Assembly: GCA_963829355.1 (NCBI GenBank)
Contig: CAWHHZ010000009.1
Location: 186,001 to 250,000 of the forward strand
Length of the DNA: 64,000 bases
Direction: 5' to 3'
Source: CAWHHZ01 sp963829355
GTDB lineage: Bacteria > Acidobacteriota > Thermoanaerobaculia > Gp7-AA8 > JAHWKK01
The position numbers were made by a program, and so were the translations under genes. Positions 33,815 through 46,948 of the stretch are shown here, in pieces. Below the pieces are notes generated by a model, which was not told where the DNA came from, ran no database searches, and saw only the letters and a list, made by a program, of their open reading frames with translations. Every line of letters starts with the position of its first letter. Position 1 is the first letter of the stretch.

Positions 33815-34579
33815 TCAGAATGTGTACTGCTTTTCGACGAGTATCCGCGCACGCCGGTCACGGATATTACGTATTTCCGATTCGATCTTGGCCTCGTACG
33901 GAAGCTTTCTGTGGCTGGCGTACACCGGAGCATCAGCCTTGATCTTCCTGAGCTCCTCCTCGAGCATGTGTGGCGTGAGGTGTCCGCTCGAGACCGACAT
34001 TTCGTGATAGTCGTTCGGAAAGGATGCTTCCGTCACGACGGCGACGACATTCTGCAGCCGGTTGGATCGTTTCCAGATCTCGGATGTCGGGCCGGTGTCA
34101 CCCGTGAATACCACCGACTGCGAATCGATTCCGATAATGGCGCCGGCTGCTGGAACCGTGTGCGCGACCGGAACCGCTGTGAACGAGACACCCGAGATCG
34201 TGGTCTTCTTCCCCGGCGTAAGGGCTCTGTACTCGAGCGCTTTCCGTCCGGTTGCGGGGGAGTCGAAATCGGTGAAGTCGGGCCATACGAAGCCGTTGAA
34301 GTAGTAGGTCATCAACTGGTCCATCACGTCATCCATCGCGACCAGCGTCAAAGGAGGCGCATCGTGATGAAACCTGTTGAGAATCAGATGGCACAGATCG
34401 CGTGTGTGATCGGCATGCGCGTGAGTGATGAAGACGGTCTCGATTCGCGCCTGCTGCGCAAGGCTCAGCCTCGACGACAAGGTCCCCGCGTCGACCGCAA
34501 CGCGATCGTCGAGGATGTAGCCGGTCAGATTGTGGGTCGCGTCGGTGTTCCCGTACGCTCCTAAGACTTTCAGTCGCAT
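33815..34579 (-). CDS. MBL-fold metal-dependent hydrolase (class II cAMP phosphodiesterase-like)
   Basis: 254 residues from ATG 34579; the frame is open further upstream. The metal site THAHADHTRD (HxHxDH), GDTGPTSEIW and the final His in YASHRKLPYE define a metallo-beta-lactamase fold. The order (LKVLGAYGN near the start, HAHADHTRDLCHL) resembles class II 3',5'-cyclic-nucleotide phosphodiesterases (CpdA/PDE1 type) and tRNase-Z-like proteins. With a cNMP-binding protein at 23447, a link to cAMP is possible but is inference. Confidence 0.85.
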   Translation of the reverse strand: MRLKVLGAYGNTDATHNLTGYILDDRVAVDAGTLSSRLSLAQQARIETVFITHAHADHTRDLCHLILNRFHHDAPPLTLVAMDDVMDQLMTYYFNGFVWPDFTDFDSPATGRKALEYRALTPGKKTTISGVSFTAVPVAHTVPAAGAIIGIDSQSVVFTGDTGPTSEIWKRSNRLQNVVAVVTEASFPNDYHEMSVSSGHLTPHMLEEELRKIKADAPVYASHRKLPYEAKIESEIRNIRDRRARILVEKQYTF

Positions 34580-34787
34580 TCGTGGCTTGTCGCTATCTGT
34601 GGATCCGAATTGGACTCTATTCTTGCAATCGCCGCCGTTGATGTCCAGCGCCAGATGTCGAATCGTGAGGAACAAGCAGACGGGGCGTCACAATTCTGCC
34701 CCGTCCGCGGACTCCGCCGGGAGCGGTTGATCGTGTCCGCCCGAATGGCGTACAAAGGCGCCTCCCGATGAGGAAGCGAAAAGGGAC

Positions 34788-39300
<4,513 letters not shown>

Positions 39301-39308
<8 letters not shown>

Positions 39309-40113
39309 GGGAGATACGGTCCATCGCACTGCCCGCACTCTCGCGAAGGCGCTCGTCGGGACGCGGGTCGAACGCTTCGAATCGGTCTTTCCACAGATCA
39401 ACAGGATCGACGACGATGCGCCGATCAGGGGACGGACCGTCGAAAGCGTCGTGTCGATCGGGAAACACCTGCTGATACGCATGTCCGGGAATCTCACGAT
39501 TCGAACGCACATGCGGATGAACGGAAGCTGGCACATCTACCGGCGGGGTGAGAGCTGGAGGCGTTCCAGGCGAAGCGTCCGGATTATCCTCGAAACCGCC
39601 GAGTTCGTCGCCGTCGGCTTCACCATCCCCGTCGCTGAGGCGATTGCCACCGACCACGAGGAACAGAACCATGAGCTGCGCCGGCTTGGAAGTGACCTCC
39701 TCGCCGAGGAGTTCGATCGCGAGAGTGCGATATCGCGGCTGCGCGGTCGCCCGACAACGAGAATCGATGATCTGCTTCTCGACCAGACGATCATGGCCGG
39801 CGTCGGAAACGTCTTCAAATCGGAGGTTCTTTTCCTGGCGGGGATCGATCCCGGCAGAACCGCGGGCTCGATCGAGGAGGGCGAGCTCCAGCACCTGGTC
39901 GATCTGAGTCACACTCTGCTCAACCGGAACGTCAGCCAGAGCGCCAGGCGACCCGGACAGAGAACGACCACCGCTCTGATGAACCCTTCCGAACGGCTCT
40001 TCGTGTATGGAAGAGCCGGGAAACCTTGCCGGACTTGCGGCACGCCCGTCCGCAGAAAGCTGACCGGAACGAATGTGCGGGTGACCTACTGGTGCCCGAC
40101 CTGCCAGAAATAG
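39301..40113 (+). CDS. nei: Fpg/Nei-family DNA glycosylase (endonuclease VIII-like)
   Basis: 270 residues from ATG 39301, overlapping the lhr stop by eight bases. The catalytic N-terminus MPEGDTVHRTARTL (Pro2, Glu3) follows the Nei2-type pattern. The helix-two-turn-helix DDLLLDQTIMAGVGNVFKSEVLF and the C-terminal zinc finger C-x2-C-x18-C-x2-C are intact. The enzyme removes oxidised pyrimidines and cleaves the abasic site by beta/delta elimination. The overlap with lhr implies translational coupling and a shared repair role. Confidence 0.92.
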
Positions 40114-40303
40114 AGGCCGCGATCAGGCGATCTCACCCCTCGAACCTTTACAATCGATAAATTTTTATATATACCGTAAGTTACTCTTAGAGATGAATTT
40201 ATAGAGAAAAAAGGTCCTCCGCACGTCCGGCACGTGACTCGATGAGTATAAAACTAGTTGACTCAGTGATTTAACACCTTTACGATTTGCCGGGAGGGGA
40301 ATG

Positions 40304-40717
40304 ATGGCCGATGGCGACAAAAGCAAAAAAAAGCGCACAAAAAAAGTCGACGAAAAAAGTAGCGCAAAAAAAAGCACCAGTAAAAAAGGGGCCGGCAAAA
40401 AAGGCAGCGCCAAAAAAGTCGCCGGCAAAAAAGGCAGCTCCTCGAAAAGCAGCAGCAAAAAAGTCGTCAGTAAAAAAGCCAGCCTCAAAAAAAGCAGCAG
40501 CAAAAAGGCCGGTGCAAAAAAAAGCAGCGCCAAAAAAGCCAGCGCCAAAAAAAGCAGCAGCTCGAAAGGCCGCGGCAAAGCCAAAAAAGACCAAGAGCCA
40601 AAAGTCACGACGAAAACCAAGGGCGGTAGCGTCGACTTTGGCGACGCTGCAGTCGCCGCCGGCTTCAAGAAAACTCTCAAGAAGTATGCATCAGCTCTCA
40701 GGAAGCTTACTTCCTGA
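40304..40717 (+). CDS. lysine-rich histone H1-like protein
   Basis: 137 residues, nearly all KK-spaced repeats (KKSSSKKASAKKSS) followed by a short non-repetitive end (GGSVDFGDAAVAAGFKKTLK...). ATG 40304 has GGAGG six bases upstream. A second frame (ATG 40311) is also open and also Lys-rich, but this frame has GC-ending codons (GCC, GGC, AGC, GTC) like the rest of the genome, while the other ends in A (GCA, CCA, CAA); so this frame is chosen. Such proteins compact DNA. It lies after an AT-rich stretch (40150-40280) and overlaps the Doc-fold gene by 32 bases. Confidence 0.75.
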   Translation: MADGDKSKKKRTKKVDEKSSAKKSTSKKGAGKKGSAKKVAGKKGSSSKSSSKKVVSKKASLKKSSSKKAGAKKSSAKKASAKKSSSSKGRGKAKKDQEPKVTTKTKGGSVDFGDAAVAAGFKKTLKKYASALRKLTS

Positions 40718-41156
40718 CAGAGGCTCTACGGTTTCATACCTCACGGCGCAGGACCTGATCGATCTCCATTCGGCCGTGAGTCTGGAATTCAGCGGCACCC
40801 AGGCCCACCCAGGAGAAGTGACGTCCGAATTCGGTCTCAACAATTCGATCGAGCGCCCGAAGACGACAATCTTCGGCAAGGATGCCTACCCGAGGTTCTA
40901 CGAGAAGGCAGCCGCGTTCTTCTTTGCGTTCCTGCAGAATCTTCCGTTCACTTCGAACAATCAGCGGGCCGCCGTGGCGGCACTCGTGACCTTCTGCGAT
41001 CTCAACGACCGGCAGATCGACACGAAGATCCTCGATGAAAAGACGCTCGAACACCTCGTGAAGCGGGCGACCACCTATCGGGAGAAACAAGTGCCTGCCG
41101 AGACGGTCTTCTCCGAGATCAGGCAGATATTCAGCGCGGCCATCAAACCTGAATAG
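40686..41156 (+). CDS. Doc/Fic-fold protein with degenerate active-site motif
   Basis: 156 residues from ATG 40686, inside the 3' end of the lysine-rich gene. YLTAQDLIDLHSAVSLEFSG, AYPRFYEKAAAFFFAFLQN and VAALVTFCDLNDRQID match the Doc-type fold. The active-site loop, canonically HPFxDGNKR or HxFxxANKR, reads NLPFTSNNQR: the catalytic His is Leu, the acidic residue is Ser and the Lys is Gln. Transfer activity is therefore probably lost. The overlap with the H1-like protein suggests co-translation; this pairing is not a toxin-antitoxin pair I recognise. Frame fusion by slippage on the A-rich repeats is possible but unsupported. Confidence 0.7.
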   Translation: MHQLSGSLLPDRGSTVSYLTAQDLIDLHSAVSLEFSGTQAHPGEVTSEFGLNNSIERPKTTIFGKDAYPRFYEKAAAFFFAFLQNLPFTSNNQRAAVAALVTFCDLNDRQIDTKILDEKTLEHLVKRATTYREKQVPAETVFSEIRQIFSAAIKPE

Positions 41157-41176
41157 CCCATCTCCATCCCGCATCT

Positions 41177-41208
41177 AAAAAAGCCTGGCGTTTCCGCCAG
41201 GCTTTTTT
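41177..41208. terminator. bidirectional rho-independent terminator
   Basis: AAAAAAGCCTGGCG and CGCCAGGCTTTTTT around a TTTC loop, between convergent genes. The A-run and T-run let it work in both directions. Confidence 0.92.
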
Positions 41209-41241
41209 ATTGCGCAGTGCCGCTTCGGTGGCTCTTCCCGT

Positions 41242-41793
41242 TCAGTTACTGTGCGCCCAGTCGGCAACCTCGTCGGTCAGCTCCCATGCAGCATCGGAGA
41301 GCCTGTCACCTTCGCGGCCGCTGTGGCGCAGCTTTGCCACGATTTTCCCGTCTGCGTCGCGAAACACCATCTCGATTCCGAGACCGGCCTGCGCAACATG
41401 GCTGCCCGCAAAAGGAATCCAGCGTTTTGCACTGTTGCCGCGCTCGGCCCAGTACACGGCGTTCTGGGTGGTGAGAGTCCCCTTCTTCTCCCCGGACGAC
41501 ATCTTCGTGAATGCCTTCCGCATTCCCTCGTTCAGCGTCTCCATCATGTCGCCATCGTAAGCTTCCGAGAGGTTCTCGAATTCTCCGATGTCGACCTTGT
41601 AGTCACTGATACGGATACCCGGAGCAATCCATACCCACTCGAGGTCCCCGTGCTCCATATTGCTGTAATCCTCGATGATTCCGCGGCCATATTCATCGAG
41701 CTCTTCCGGGTCGACACCCGCAGCCATCAGCGGCGCTGCGAATGCGATCAGCACGACCGTCATCACAAGTGCGAATCTGTTCGTCTTCGACAT
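41242..41793 (-). CDS. exported protein of unknown function (possibly DUF4410-like)
   Basis: 183 residues. A signal peptide (VMTVVLIAFAAPLMA|AGVD) is followed by a soluble domain with WVWIAPGIRISDYKVDIGEFEN, a run resembling the opening strand of DUF4410-type periplasmic proteins, and DADGKIVAKLRHSGREGDRLSDAAWELTDEVADW near the end. No catalytic motif was found. A single gene bounded by a terminator and a repeat. Confidence 0.7.
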   Translation of the reverse strand: MSKTNRFALVMTVVLIAFAAPLMAAGVDPEELDEYGRGIIEDYSNMEHGDLEWVWIAPGIRISDYKVDIGEFENLSEAYDGDMMETLNEGMRKAFTKMSSGEKKGTLTTQNAVYWAERGNSAKRWIPFAGSHVAQAGLGIEMVFRDADGKIVAKLRHSGREGDRLSDAAWELTDEVADWAHSN

Positions 41794-41956
41794 GTTCTCC
41801 TCCTGCTCTTTGCAGTTTCCTGTTGAATTCTACGAGCAATGGATTGACCGGGGAAAGTTTTTCGACATTTTCCGCACCGGCCCCACCATCAGTTTTTGAA
41901 ACTCCCAGTGTATGAAAGGGATCGACTCCTTTCAAGACAGCCCGCCTTGTCAACGC

Positions 41957-42088
41957 TGTCATCCTGAGCGCAGCGAAGGATCGGGTACGTCCTGACTGGC
42001 GCGCTCTTTCCGTCCCGACAGTCGGGACGGACGCGATCCTTCGACCGTCCTCCTCCCGCTCCGCGGGATCCGGCGGCTCAGGATGACA
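41957..42088. repeat. TGTCATCCTGAG dispersed repeat, copy A5
   Basis: TGTCATCCTGAGCGCAGCG on the left and CGGCTCAGGATGACA on the right, with GAAGGATCGGGTACG and GACGCGATCCTTCG as inner arms. It fills most of the 360-bp gap between the exported protein and the hemerythrin gene; the remainder is an AT-richer stretch at 41820-41900. Confidence 0.82.
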
Positions 42089-42153
42089 TGAGAGGCTGCG
42101 CGCGGAATGTGTGGCACGTCTATTGATCCTCATCCGAGCCGAAAGGAGACACA

Positions 42154-42615
42154 ATGGCAACAGATGCAATCAAACTTCTCAAAGAGGACCACGACAAGGT
42201 TCGGGATCTGTTCGAGCAGCTGATGAACACGACTGACCGTGCAACGAAGAAGCGCACGACTCTCCTCGACAAGATCGCGAAGGAGATCAAGATTCACACG
42301 ACGATCGAGGAGGAGATCTTCTATCCGGCTTTTCGTGACGCAATCGAGGAGAAAGAGAAAAAGAAGATGTTTCACGAGGCGCTCGAAGAGCACCACGTGG
42401 TCGATCTCGTTCTCCCCGAGGTGCGCGAAGCCGATCCGTCGACGGTGAAATTCGCAGCGAAGGCGAAGGTACTCAAGGAACTGGTCGAGCACCACGCGGA
42501 TGAAGAAGAAAAGGAAATGTTCAAGGCTGCGAGGAAGGTCCTGGACAAGGAACAACTCAAGGCACTGGGCGAGAAGATGGAAGCACGGAAGAAGGAGCTC
42601 GAGAAGCAGTTCTGA
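42154..42615 (+). CDS. hemerythrin-like HHE-domain protein
   Basis: 153 residues, all helical. Metal-ligand histidines appear in LLKEDHDKVRDLF, IKIHTTIEEEIFYPAF, ALEEHHVVDLVL and ELVEHHADEEEKEMF, the spacing of HHE cation-binding proteins. These bind a di-iron centre and handle oxygen, nitric oxide or iron in the cytoplasm. GGAGA is seven bases before the ATG. Monocistronic by appearance. Confidence 0.9.
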   Translation: MATDAIKLLKEDHDKVRDLFEQLMNTTDRATKKRTTLLDKIAKEIKIHTTIEEEIFYPAFRDAIEEKEKKKMFHEALEEHHVVDLVLPEVREADPSTVKFAAKAKVLKELVEHHADEEEKEMFKAARKVLDKEQLKALGEKMEARKKELEKQF

Positions 42616-42689
42616 GACCCTCAGATCGCTCCGTCAGTTCTCTCACGCGCCGGCCCCCGCCGGCGCGTTTGCGTTATACGCGAGCCAGT

Positions 42690-43157
42690 TCAGCCGCCCG
42701 CTTCTTCCAGGCTTCGGAGTCGCTGCTGCTCGGCTTCAGCCGACGCGCTCTGCTCGTGCATCTGTGCATTGATGCGGCCGAGCAGAATGCGGGAGACGCG
42801 AATGTCGTGACCGAGGTCGACAAGCAGAAGCGCAATGTCTCCGGCTCCCCACAACAGCCCGGCGAGCACGATCAGCCGTGTCATCTCGGTAAGCAGCGTA
42901 ATGATCGCGCCGCGCCCCTGCATCATGAATCCGGTAACCATCTCCCCGATCATCATGACCAGCAGCAGCGCAGCCAGGATCTTGAACAACCGGGCGATGT
43001 AGCGGAGAGCGACGTACGGCTCGAGGTCCGTGGTGCGAACTGACGGCGTGGTCGGAGTCTTCGATCTGGGGGGCGCTCCGCACGCTTCGCAGACATGCTC
43101 GAAATCCGTCCGCTCGACGGCACATTCAGGACAGTAGTCCACTTTCTCTTCAGCCAC
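42690..43157 (-). CDS. zinc-ribbon membrane protein
   Basis: 155 residues. An N-terminal rubredoxin-like zinc ribbon (YCPECAVERTDFEHVCEACGAPP) is followed by two membrane spans (FKILAALLLVMMIGEMVTGFM and LIVLAGLLWGAGDIALLLV) and a charged C-terminal helix. It has no enzyme motif. It lies just downstream of the M15-type peptidase gene on the same strand, 18 bases away, and may be co-transcribed with it. Confidence 0.78.
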   Translation of the reverse strand: MAEEKVDYCPECAVERTDFEHVCEACGAPPRSKTPTTPSVRTTDLEPYVALRYIARLFKILAALLLVMMIGEMVTGFMMQGRGAIITLLTEMTRLIVLAGLLWGAGDIALLLVDLGHDIRVSRILLGRINAQMHEQSASAEAEQQRLRSLEEAGG

Positions 43158-43175
43158 TCTTCTCTCCTCCTCGTA

Positions 43176-44303
43176 TCAGTAAACCCAACGTGCGCGATAG
43201 CCTCGCACGTCGATGTGCACCATCGGCCCGTGACCACAACATGCCGGGTAGATGCCAATGCCCCCGGTCAGCGTGGGATGCTCTTTCTCTACCGCGTCCG
43301 CTGCGTCCGAGATGAATTCTGCGTCGGCCAACGTCAGCTTTCCATCTCCGGTGACGTCATCGGACCAGTTGTTTTCATCATTGTCGACGAAGATGTCGGC
43401 AGCGTCCCCATACATGTGGCGGCTCAGGTTCGCGCGACCCTGCGTGTTCCCGCCTCCGTAGTTGTAATACGGATGTCGGAACCCGCTCATCACCTTCACA
43501 TTCTCGACCTCGACACCCCTCTTCTCCAGCTCCTGGATGGTGAGCTCGAGCTTATCGACGAGTTGCGGCTCGAGAAGAAGGTACTTGGGCCAGACATCCT
43601 CCTGCCCTTTCGTCAGAAAGTCGCCCAGCACGAAGTGAGTCGACACGGGCGTATCGATGTTCTCGGGCGTGATCTCGATGAAACCCGCCGGGTTCCGGTA
43701 GGCCGGAGACTTCGGCGTTCCGCCATCCTCATACGGCCAGTCGCCCAGCCTGTAGCTCCCGATCCTTCCCGACTTTTTCTCGCTGAATGGAACACGCGTG
43801 ATGACCGAGAAATCGGGGATCGCCTGCTTGTACCGTTCGATGCCGAGCGCGATCCTGTAGATCCCTGGAAGCTCCGGAGCCGAGTACACGCCGGCGGCGA
43901 TCTCTCTTCCCCGCTGGTCCTCGAACGAGAGCTCGACCGAGGGATCGATGCTCTCGAGGTCGGTGAGCTCGGTCCCCGGGTTGTACATCCCGGCCTTGAG
44001 CTCGCCGCTCAAACCCCGCAGAGGGACGGTCGCCTCCATGGCGAGCTGGGTGAGAAACGCGACGGATGAGGCTTCGTTGCTGAAAGCTCCTTCGGAGACG
44101 CGGGACGCCGGAAGTGCCGGAGGAGCTCCCGCGGAATCGATCCTGTTCATGACCTGGTACACGGAGAGAATCCAGCCCCCGACCATCACGAGAACGAGAA
44201 CGGCCAGGCTGACGTTCAGGATCTTCTCCTGACGGTCAGTCAGGCCTCGGCCTTTCCAGTGGCGCTTCCGCCTGGCGGGGATCAATGAATGATCATGTGT
44301 CAC
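43176..44303 (-). CDS. membrane-anchored M15-type peptidase (D,D-carboxypeptidase-like)
   Basis: 375 residues from GTG 44303. A single membrane span near residues 29-48 leaves the rest in the periplasm. The C-terminal domain has the peptidase M15 zinc pattern: VMSGFRHPYYNYGG, SRHMYGDAADIFVD and GPMVHIDVRGYRARW. The middle part (LPGIYRIALGIERYK and similar) is a beta-rich domain of unknown role. Such enzymes trim peptidoglycan stem peptides. Confidence 0.82.
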   Translation of the reverse strand: MTHDHSLIPARRKRHWKGRGLTDRQEKILNVSLAVLVLVMVGGWILSVYQVMNRIDSAGAPPALPASRVSEGAFSNEASSVAFLTQLAMEATVPLRGLSGELKAGMYNPGTELTDLESIDPSVELSFEDQRGREIAAGVYSAPELPGIYRIALGIERYKQAIPDFSVITRVPFSEKKSGRIGSYRLGDWPYEDGGTPKSPAYRNPAGFIEITPENIDTPVSTHFVLGDFLTKGQEDVWPKYLLLEPQLVDKLELTIQELEKRGVEVENVKVMSGFRHPYYNYGGGNTQGRANLSRHMYGDAADIFVDNDENNWSDDVTGDGKLTLADAEFISDAADAVEKEHPTLTGGIGIYPACCGHGPMVHIDVRGYRARWVY

Positions 44304-44470
44304 GTCGAAAGAGGGGAAGTTTCACATCGTGTGCCGATCCGGAGGGTCAGGAGCGAAGCCCAGGGGGTCGCGCGCCATCCGGAAATGATCGACGCTACGG
44401 GAAGTACCCACGAGGGGCGCGGATGTCGAGCTCCGCGTCGGCGCCCTCCAGCTTGAGCGTGTGCCAACGG

Positions 44471-45799
44471 TCACTCGTCCGAGCTCTGAGCGTAGAAGAG
44501 AACCAGATACTGTTGCTCCAGCTCATCTGCGATCTGCTGGTAGACGGCCGGCAGCTCCCTCGGACCGTCGACGATAAAGTACCTCGCTCCCGATTCCTCT
44601 GCGATCTTTGCGAACCGGTTCGCATCAAACCAACGGAGCCCGATCTTCATGAAACGCGACAGGAGCGTGTTGCGGATGATCGGATAGACGGGGACACCCG
44701 AGTACCGCGAATAATGAACGAGGTGGTCCAGCTCGAATTCTCCGCCCTGATTCACACCGTCCGAGAGCACCACCAGAGCGCGGCGGCCCGGCTTTTTCTG
44801 GAGCTCATAGAGCATGCTGATCACAGCGTCATAGAGATGTGTCTGACCACGAGGATCGATCCGGTCGACCGCGCGATCGATCGCGTCGATATTTCTGGTA
44901 AATCCCGTCAGCCACTGAGTCCGTTGACCGAACGCGACCACGGCGACCCATGCGTCCTGCTCCTCCAGAACCGAACGCGCGAACTCCGTCGCCGCCTCCT
45001 GGATCAGAGGCAGCTCCTCAACCATGCTTTGCGATGAGTCGATCAGCATCACGACGTAGAGCGGCTGCTCGGTGGCTCTCACGATTCTTTCCACCGGCTT
45101 CTGCTCTCCATTGTCGTAGAGCACCAGGTCGGTCTTATCGAGCTCTCCCGCGGACGCGCCGCGAATGGAGACGGGAATCTGGTGGAGCTTCACCTCGATC
45201 GCGTCACCCGCAACACCGCCGAAGAACCGTATGTCGTGTTCCTCTTCGCCGATGGTCGTGCGGGCGACCGCTCTCGCATACGTGGCAGGATCATATTGGG
45301 AGACATCCAGCTCGACCGCCCATGGAGGCTGCTGATCACTCCCCACCATCTGTTCGCCGAGATAAAAGTCCACCGCCTCCAGCTCGAGTGACTCGGGATG
45401 TGTGACGTCGGCCTCCAGCCTCAGCATTCCCGTCTCCGGCAGGCTCGCCGGAATCGTGAGCTTCGTCCTGAAGGGCGGCTGCGGATCGTTGATCATCATC
45501 TCGTCTTCGTCGACCGGACGCCCCTGCGAGTCGAAACCGATCGCCTTGATTCGCAAGCGTCTGAGATACTTGCCGATCGGCACGGTGAAGACCACCGAGC
45601 GCCCCTGCGCCGACGCGAGCTCCACCCCGTTCACATACAACCGGATGCGGTCGACGTTGATACTCGATGAGACCGGGACCTTCAGATCGCCGTGCACCAG
45701 GCCCGAGGGCTTGAGCGTGATCTTCACGAAGGACTCCTGTGCCGCAGATGGCAACGAGAACAGACCGAGACAGAGAATCACCTGTAAGAAACGTTTCAT
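44471..45799 (-). CDS. exported von Willebrand A-domain protein (VWFA-related)
   Basis: 442 residues with a cleavable signal (LGLFSLPSAAQ). The N-terminal 230 residues form beta-sandwich repeats. A VWA domain begins at PLYVVMLIDSSQSMVEELPL, which has a full MIDAS (DxSxS), and continues through DAVISMLYEL and VVLSDGVNQGGEF. These proteins are a common acidobacterial exported family of unknown role, thought to bind other proteins via the metal site. Confidence 0.85.
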   Translation of the reverse strand: MKRFLQVILCLGLFSLPSAAQESFVKITLKPSGLVHGDLKVPVSSSINVDRIRLYVNGVELASAQGRSVVFTVPIGKYLRRLRIKAIGFDSQGRPVDEDEMMINDPQPPFRTKLTIPASLPETGMLRLEADVTHPESLELEAVDFYLGEQMVGSDQQPPWAVELDVSQYDPATYARAVARTTIGEEEHDIRFFGGVAGDAIEVKLHQIPVSIRGASAGELDKTDLVLYDNGEQKPVERIVRATEQPLYVVMLIDSSQSMVEELPLIQEAATEFARSVLEEQDAWVAVVAFGQRTQWLTGFTRNIDAIDRAVDRIDPRGQTHLYDAVISMLYELQKKPGRRALVVLSDGVNQGGEFELDHLVHYSRYSGVPVYPIIRNTLLSRFMKIGLRWFDANRFAKIAEESGARYFIVDGPRELPAVYQQIADELEQQYLVLFYAQSSDE

Positions 45800-45833
45800 C
45801 TGATTATGTAACGATCGTACCCCATCCGCGGTT

Positions 45834-46841
45834 TCAGCCGGCCCCGAGCCGCTCGATCAGTCCCGCGCTGCCTTCTCCCGTACCGACCTGATCGAGAAGA
45901 CACTGCCGCGGGTCCTTGTCGGGACGCCATCGCATGAATTTCGAACCGTGGCGGAAGCGTCCCTGACTGAAATGATCGTAGCGGACTTCCGCCACCAGCC
46001 GCGCCTCGACCGGCTGCCACTCGTTCGATGTGCCCTTCGACCATCGCGATGGGCCACCCGGTCCACCCACGTCGAAGGCGCTCTTCCCATCAATCGATCT
46101 CAGCAGCGGCGTCACCTCGTCGGCGAGCTCCCGGGGAAGGGATGAAGTGTGACCGATGTGATGAAGGCGCCCCTCCTCGTCGAACAGACCCAGAATCAGC
46201 GACCCCACGCGCTCGCCGCTCATCCGATAGCCAGCCACGACACAGTCTGCAGTCCGGAAGTGCTTGACCTTCTGCATCCCGTCGCGCTCGCCAAACCTGT
46301 ACCCGAGCGACCGTCGCTTGGCCATGATTCCGTCGAGCCCTTCTCGCGTCAACTCCTGGAACCAGCGCTGCGCTTCCTTTCGGTCGTCGGTGGATGGCGT
46401 GAGAATCAGCCTCTCATGGTCTACATCGTCAAACCAGCGGAGAAGCGCTTCCCTTCGCTCTTCGAATGGCTTGCTCGAGAGGTCGTTCCTCGCCCCCTTC
46501 CCCCGACAGAGCAGGTCGAATGCGATAAATGTCGCCGGCGTCGCCTCGGCAAGCGATCGGACGCGGCTCTCCGCGGGATGGATCCGCAGCAGGAGATCGT
46601 CGAACGACAACACTCCACCGACGGGAATCGTGATCTCTCCGTCAATCACAAACGACTTCTTCGGAAGGTCGAGAAACATCTCCACCACCTCGGGGAAGTA
46701 GCGCGTCAGAGGCTTCTGACTCTTCGATTGAATGACGATCTTTTTGCCGTCGCGGAAAACCAGCGCGCGGAAACCGTCCCACTTCGGCTCGAAGATCCAG
46801 TCATCTCCCTTTGGAATCGTCTCCGCCCTCTTCGCTTCCAT
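45834..46841 (-). CDS. ATP-dependent DNA ligase (LigD ligase-domain type)
   Basis: 335 residues. The adenylated lysine is K20 in IFEPKWDGFRALVFRDG, followed by VIDGEITIP, FIAFDLLC, GLDGIMAKRRSLGY and the C-terminal OB-fold segment FRTADCVVAGYRM. The length and order match the ligase domain of LigD or its free-standing form. It seals nicks using ATP. It stands 107 bases downstream of the LigD-type polymerase, on the same strand, so the two NHEJ functions are separate proteins here. The start is not strongly marked by a ribosome site. Confidence 0.92.
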   Translation of the reverse strand: MEAKRAETIPKGDDWIFEPKWDGFRALVFRDGKKIVIQSKSQKPLTRYFPEVVEMFLDLPKKSFVIDGEITIPVGGVLSFDDLLLRIHPAESRVRSLAEATPATFIAFDLLCRGKGARNDLSSKPFEERREALLRWFDDVDHERLILTPSTDDRKEAQRWFQELTREGLDGIMAKRRSLGYRFGERDGMQKVKHFRTADCVVAGYRMSGERVGSLILGLFDEEGRLHHIGHTSSLPRELADEVTPLLRSIDGKSAFDVGGPGGPSRWSKGTSNEWQPVEARLVAEVRYDHFSQGRFRHGSKFMRWRPDKDPRQCLLDQVGTGEGSAGLIERLGAG

Positions 46842-46948
46842 CGGCGGGCTCGGCAGAGGTATAGGGAAGGTCGAGAGAAGGAAAGCTCATCCGCGTCCCA
46901 TCCAAAAGCAGACGCGTTCGCCCTCGCGTTTTCCGGCAGGCATGCCCT

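Noticed and set aside
40311..40685. Alanine/proline/lysine-rich H1 protein as the main product, fused to the Doc-fold part
   Set aside because: The frame is open, but its codons end mostly in A, unlike neighbouring genes, and the ribosome site is better spaced for the 40304 frame.
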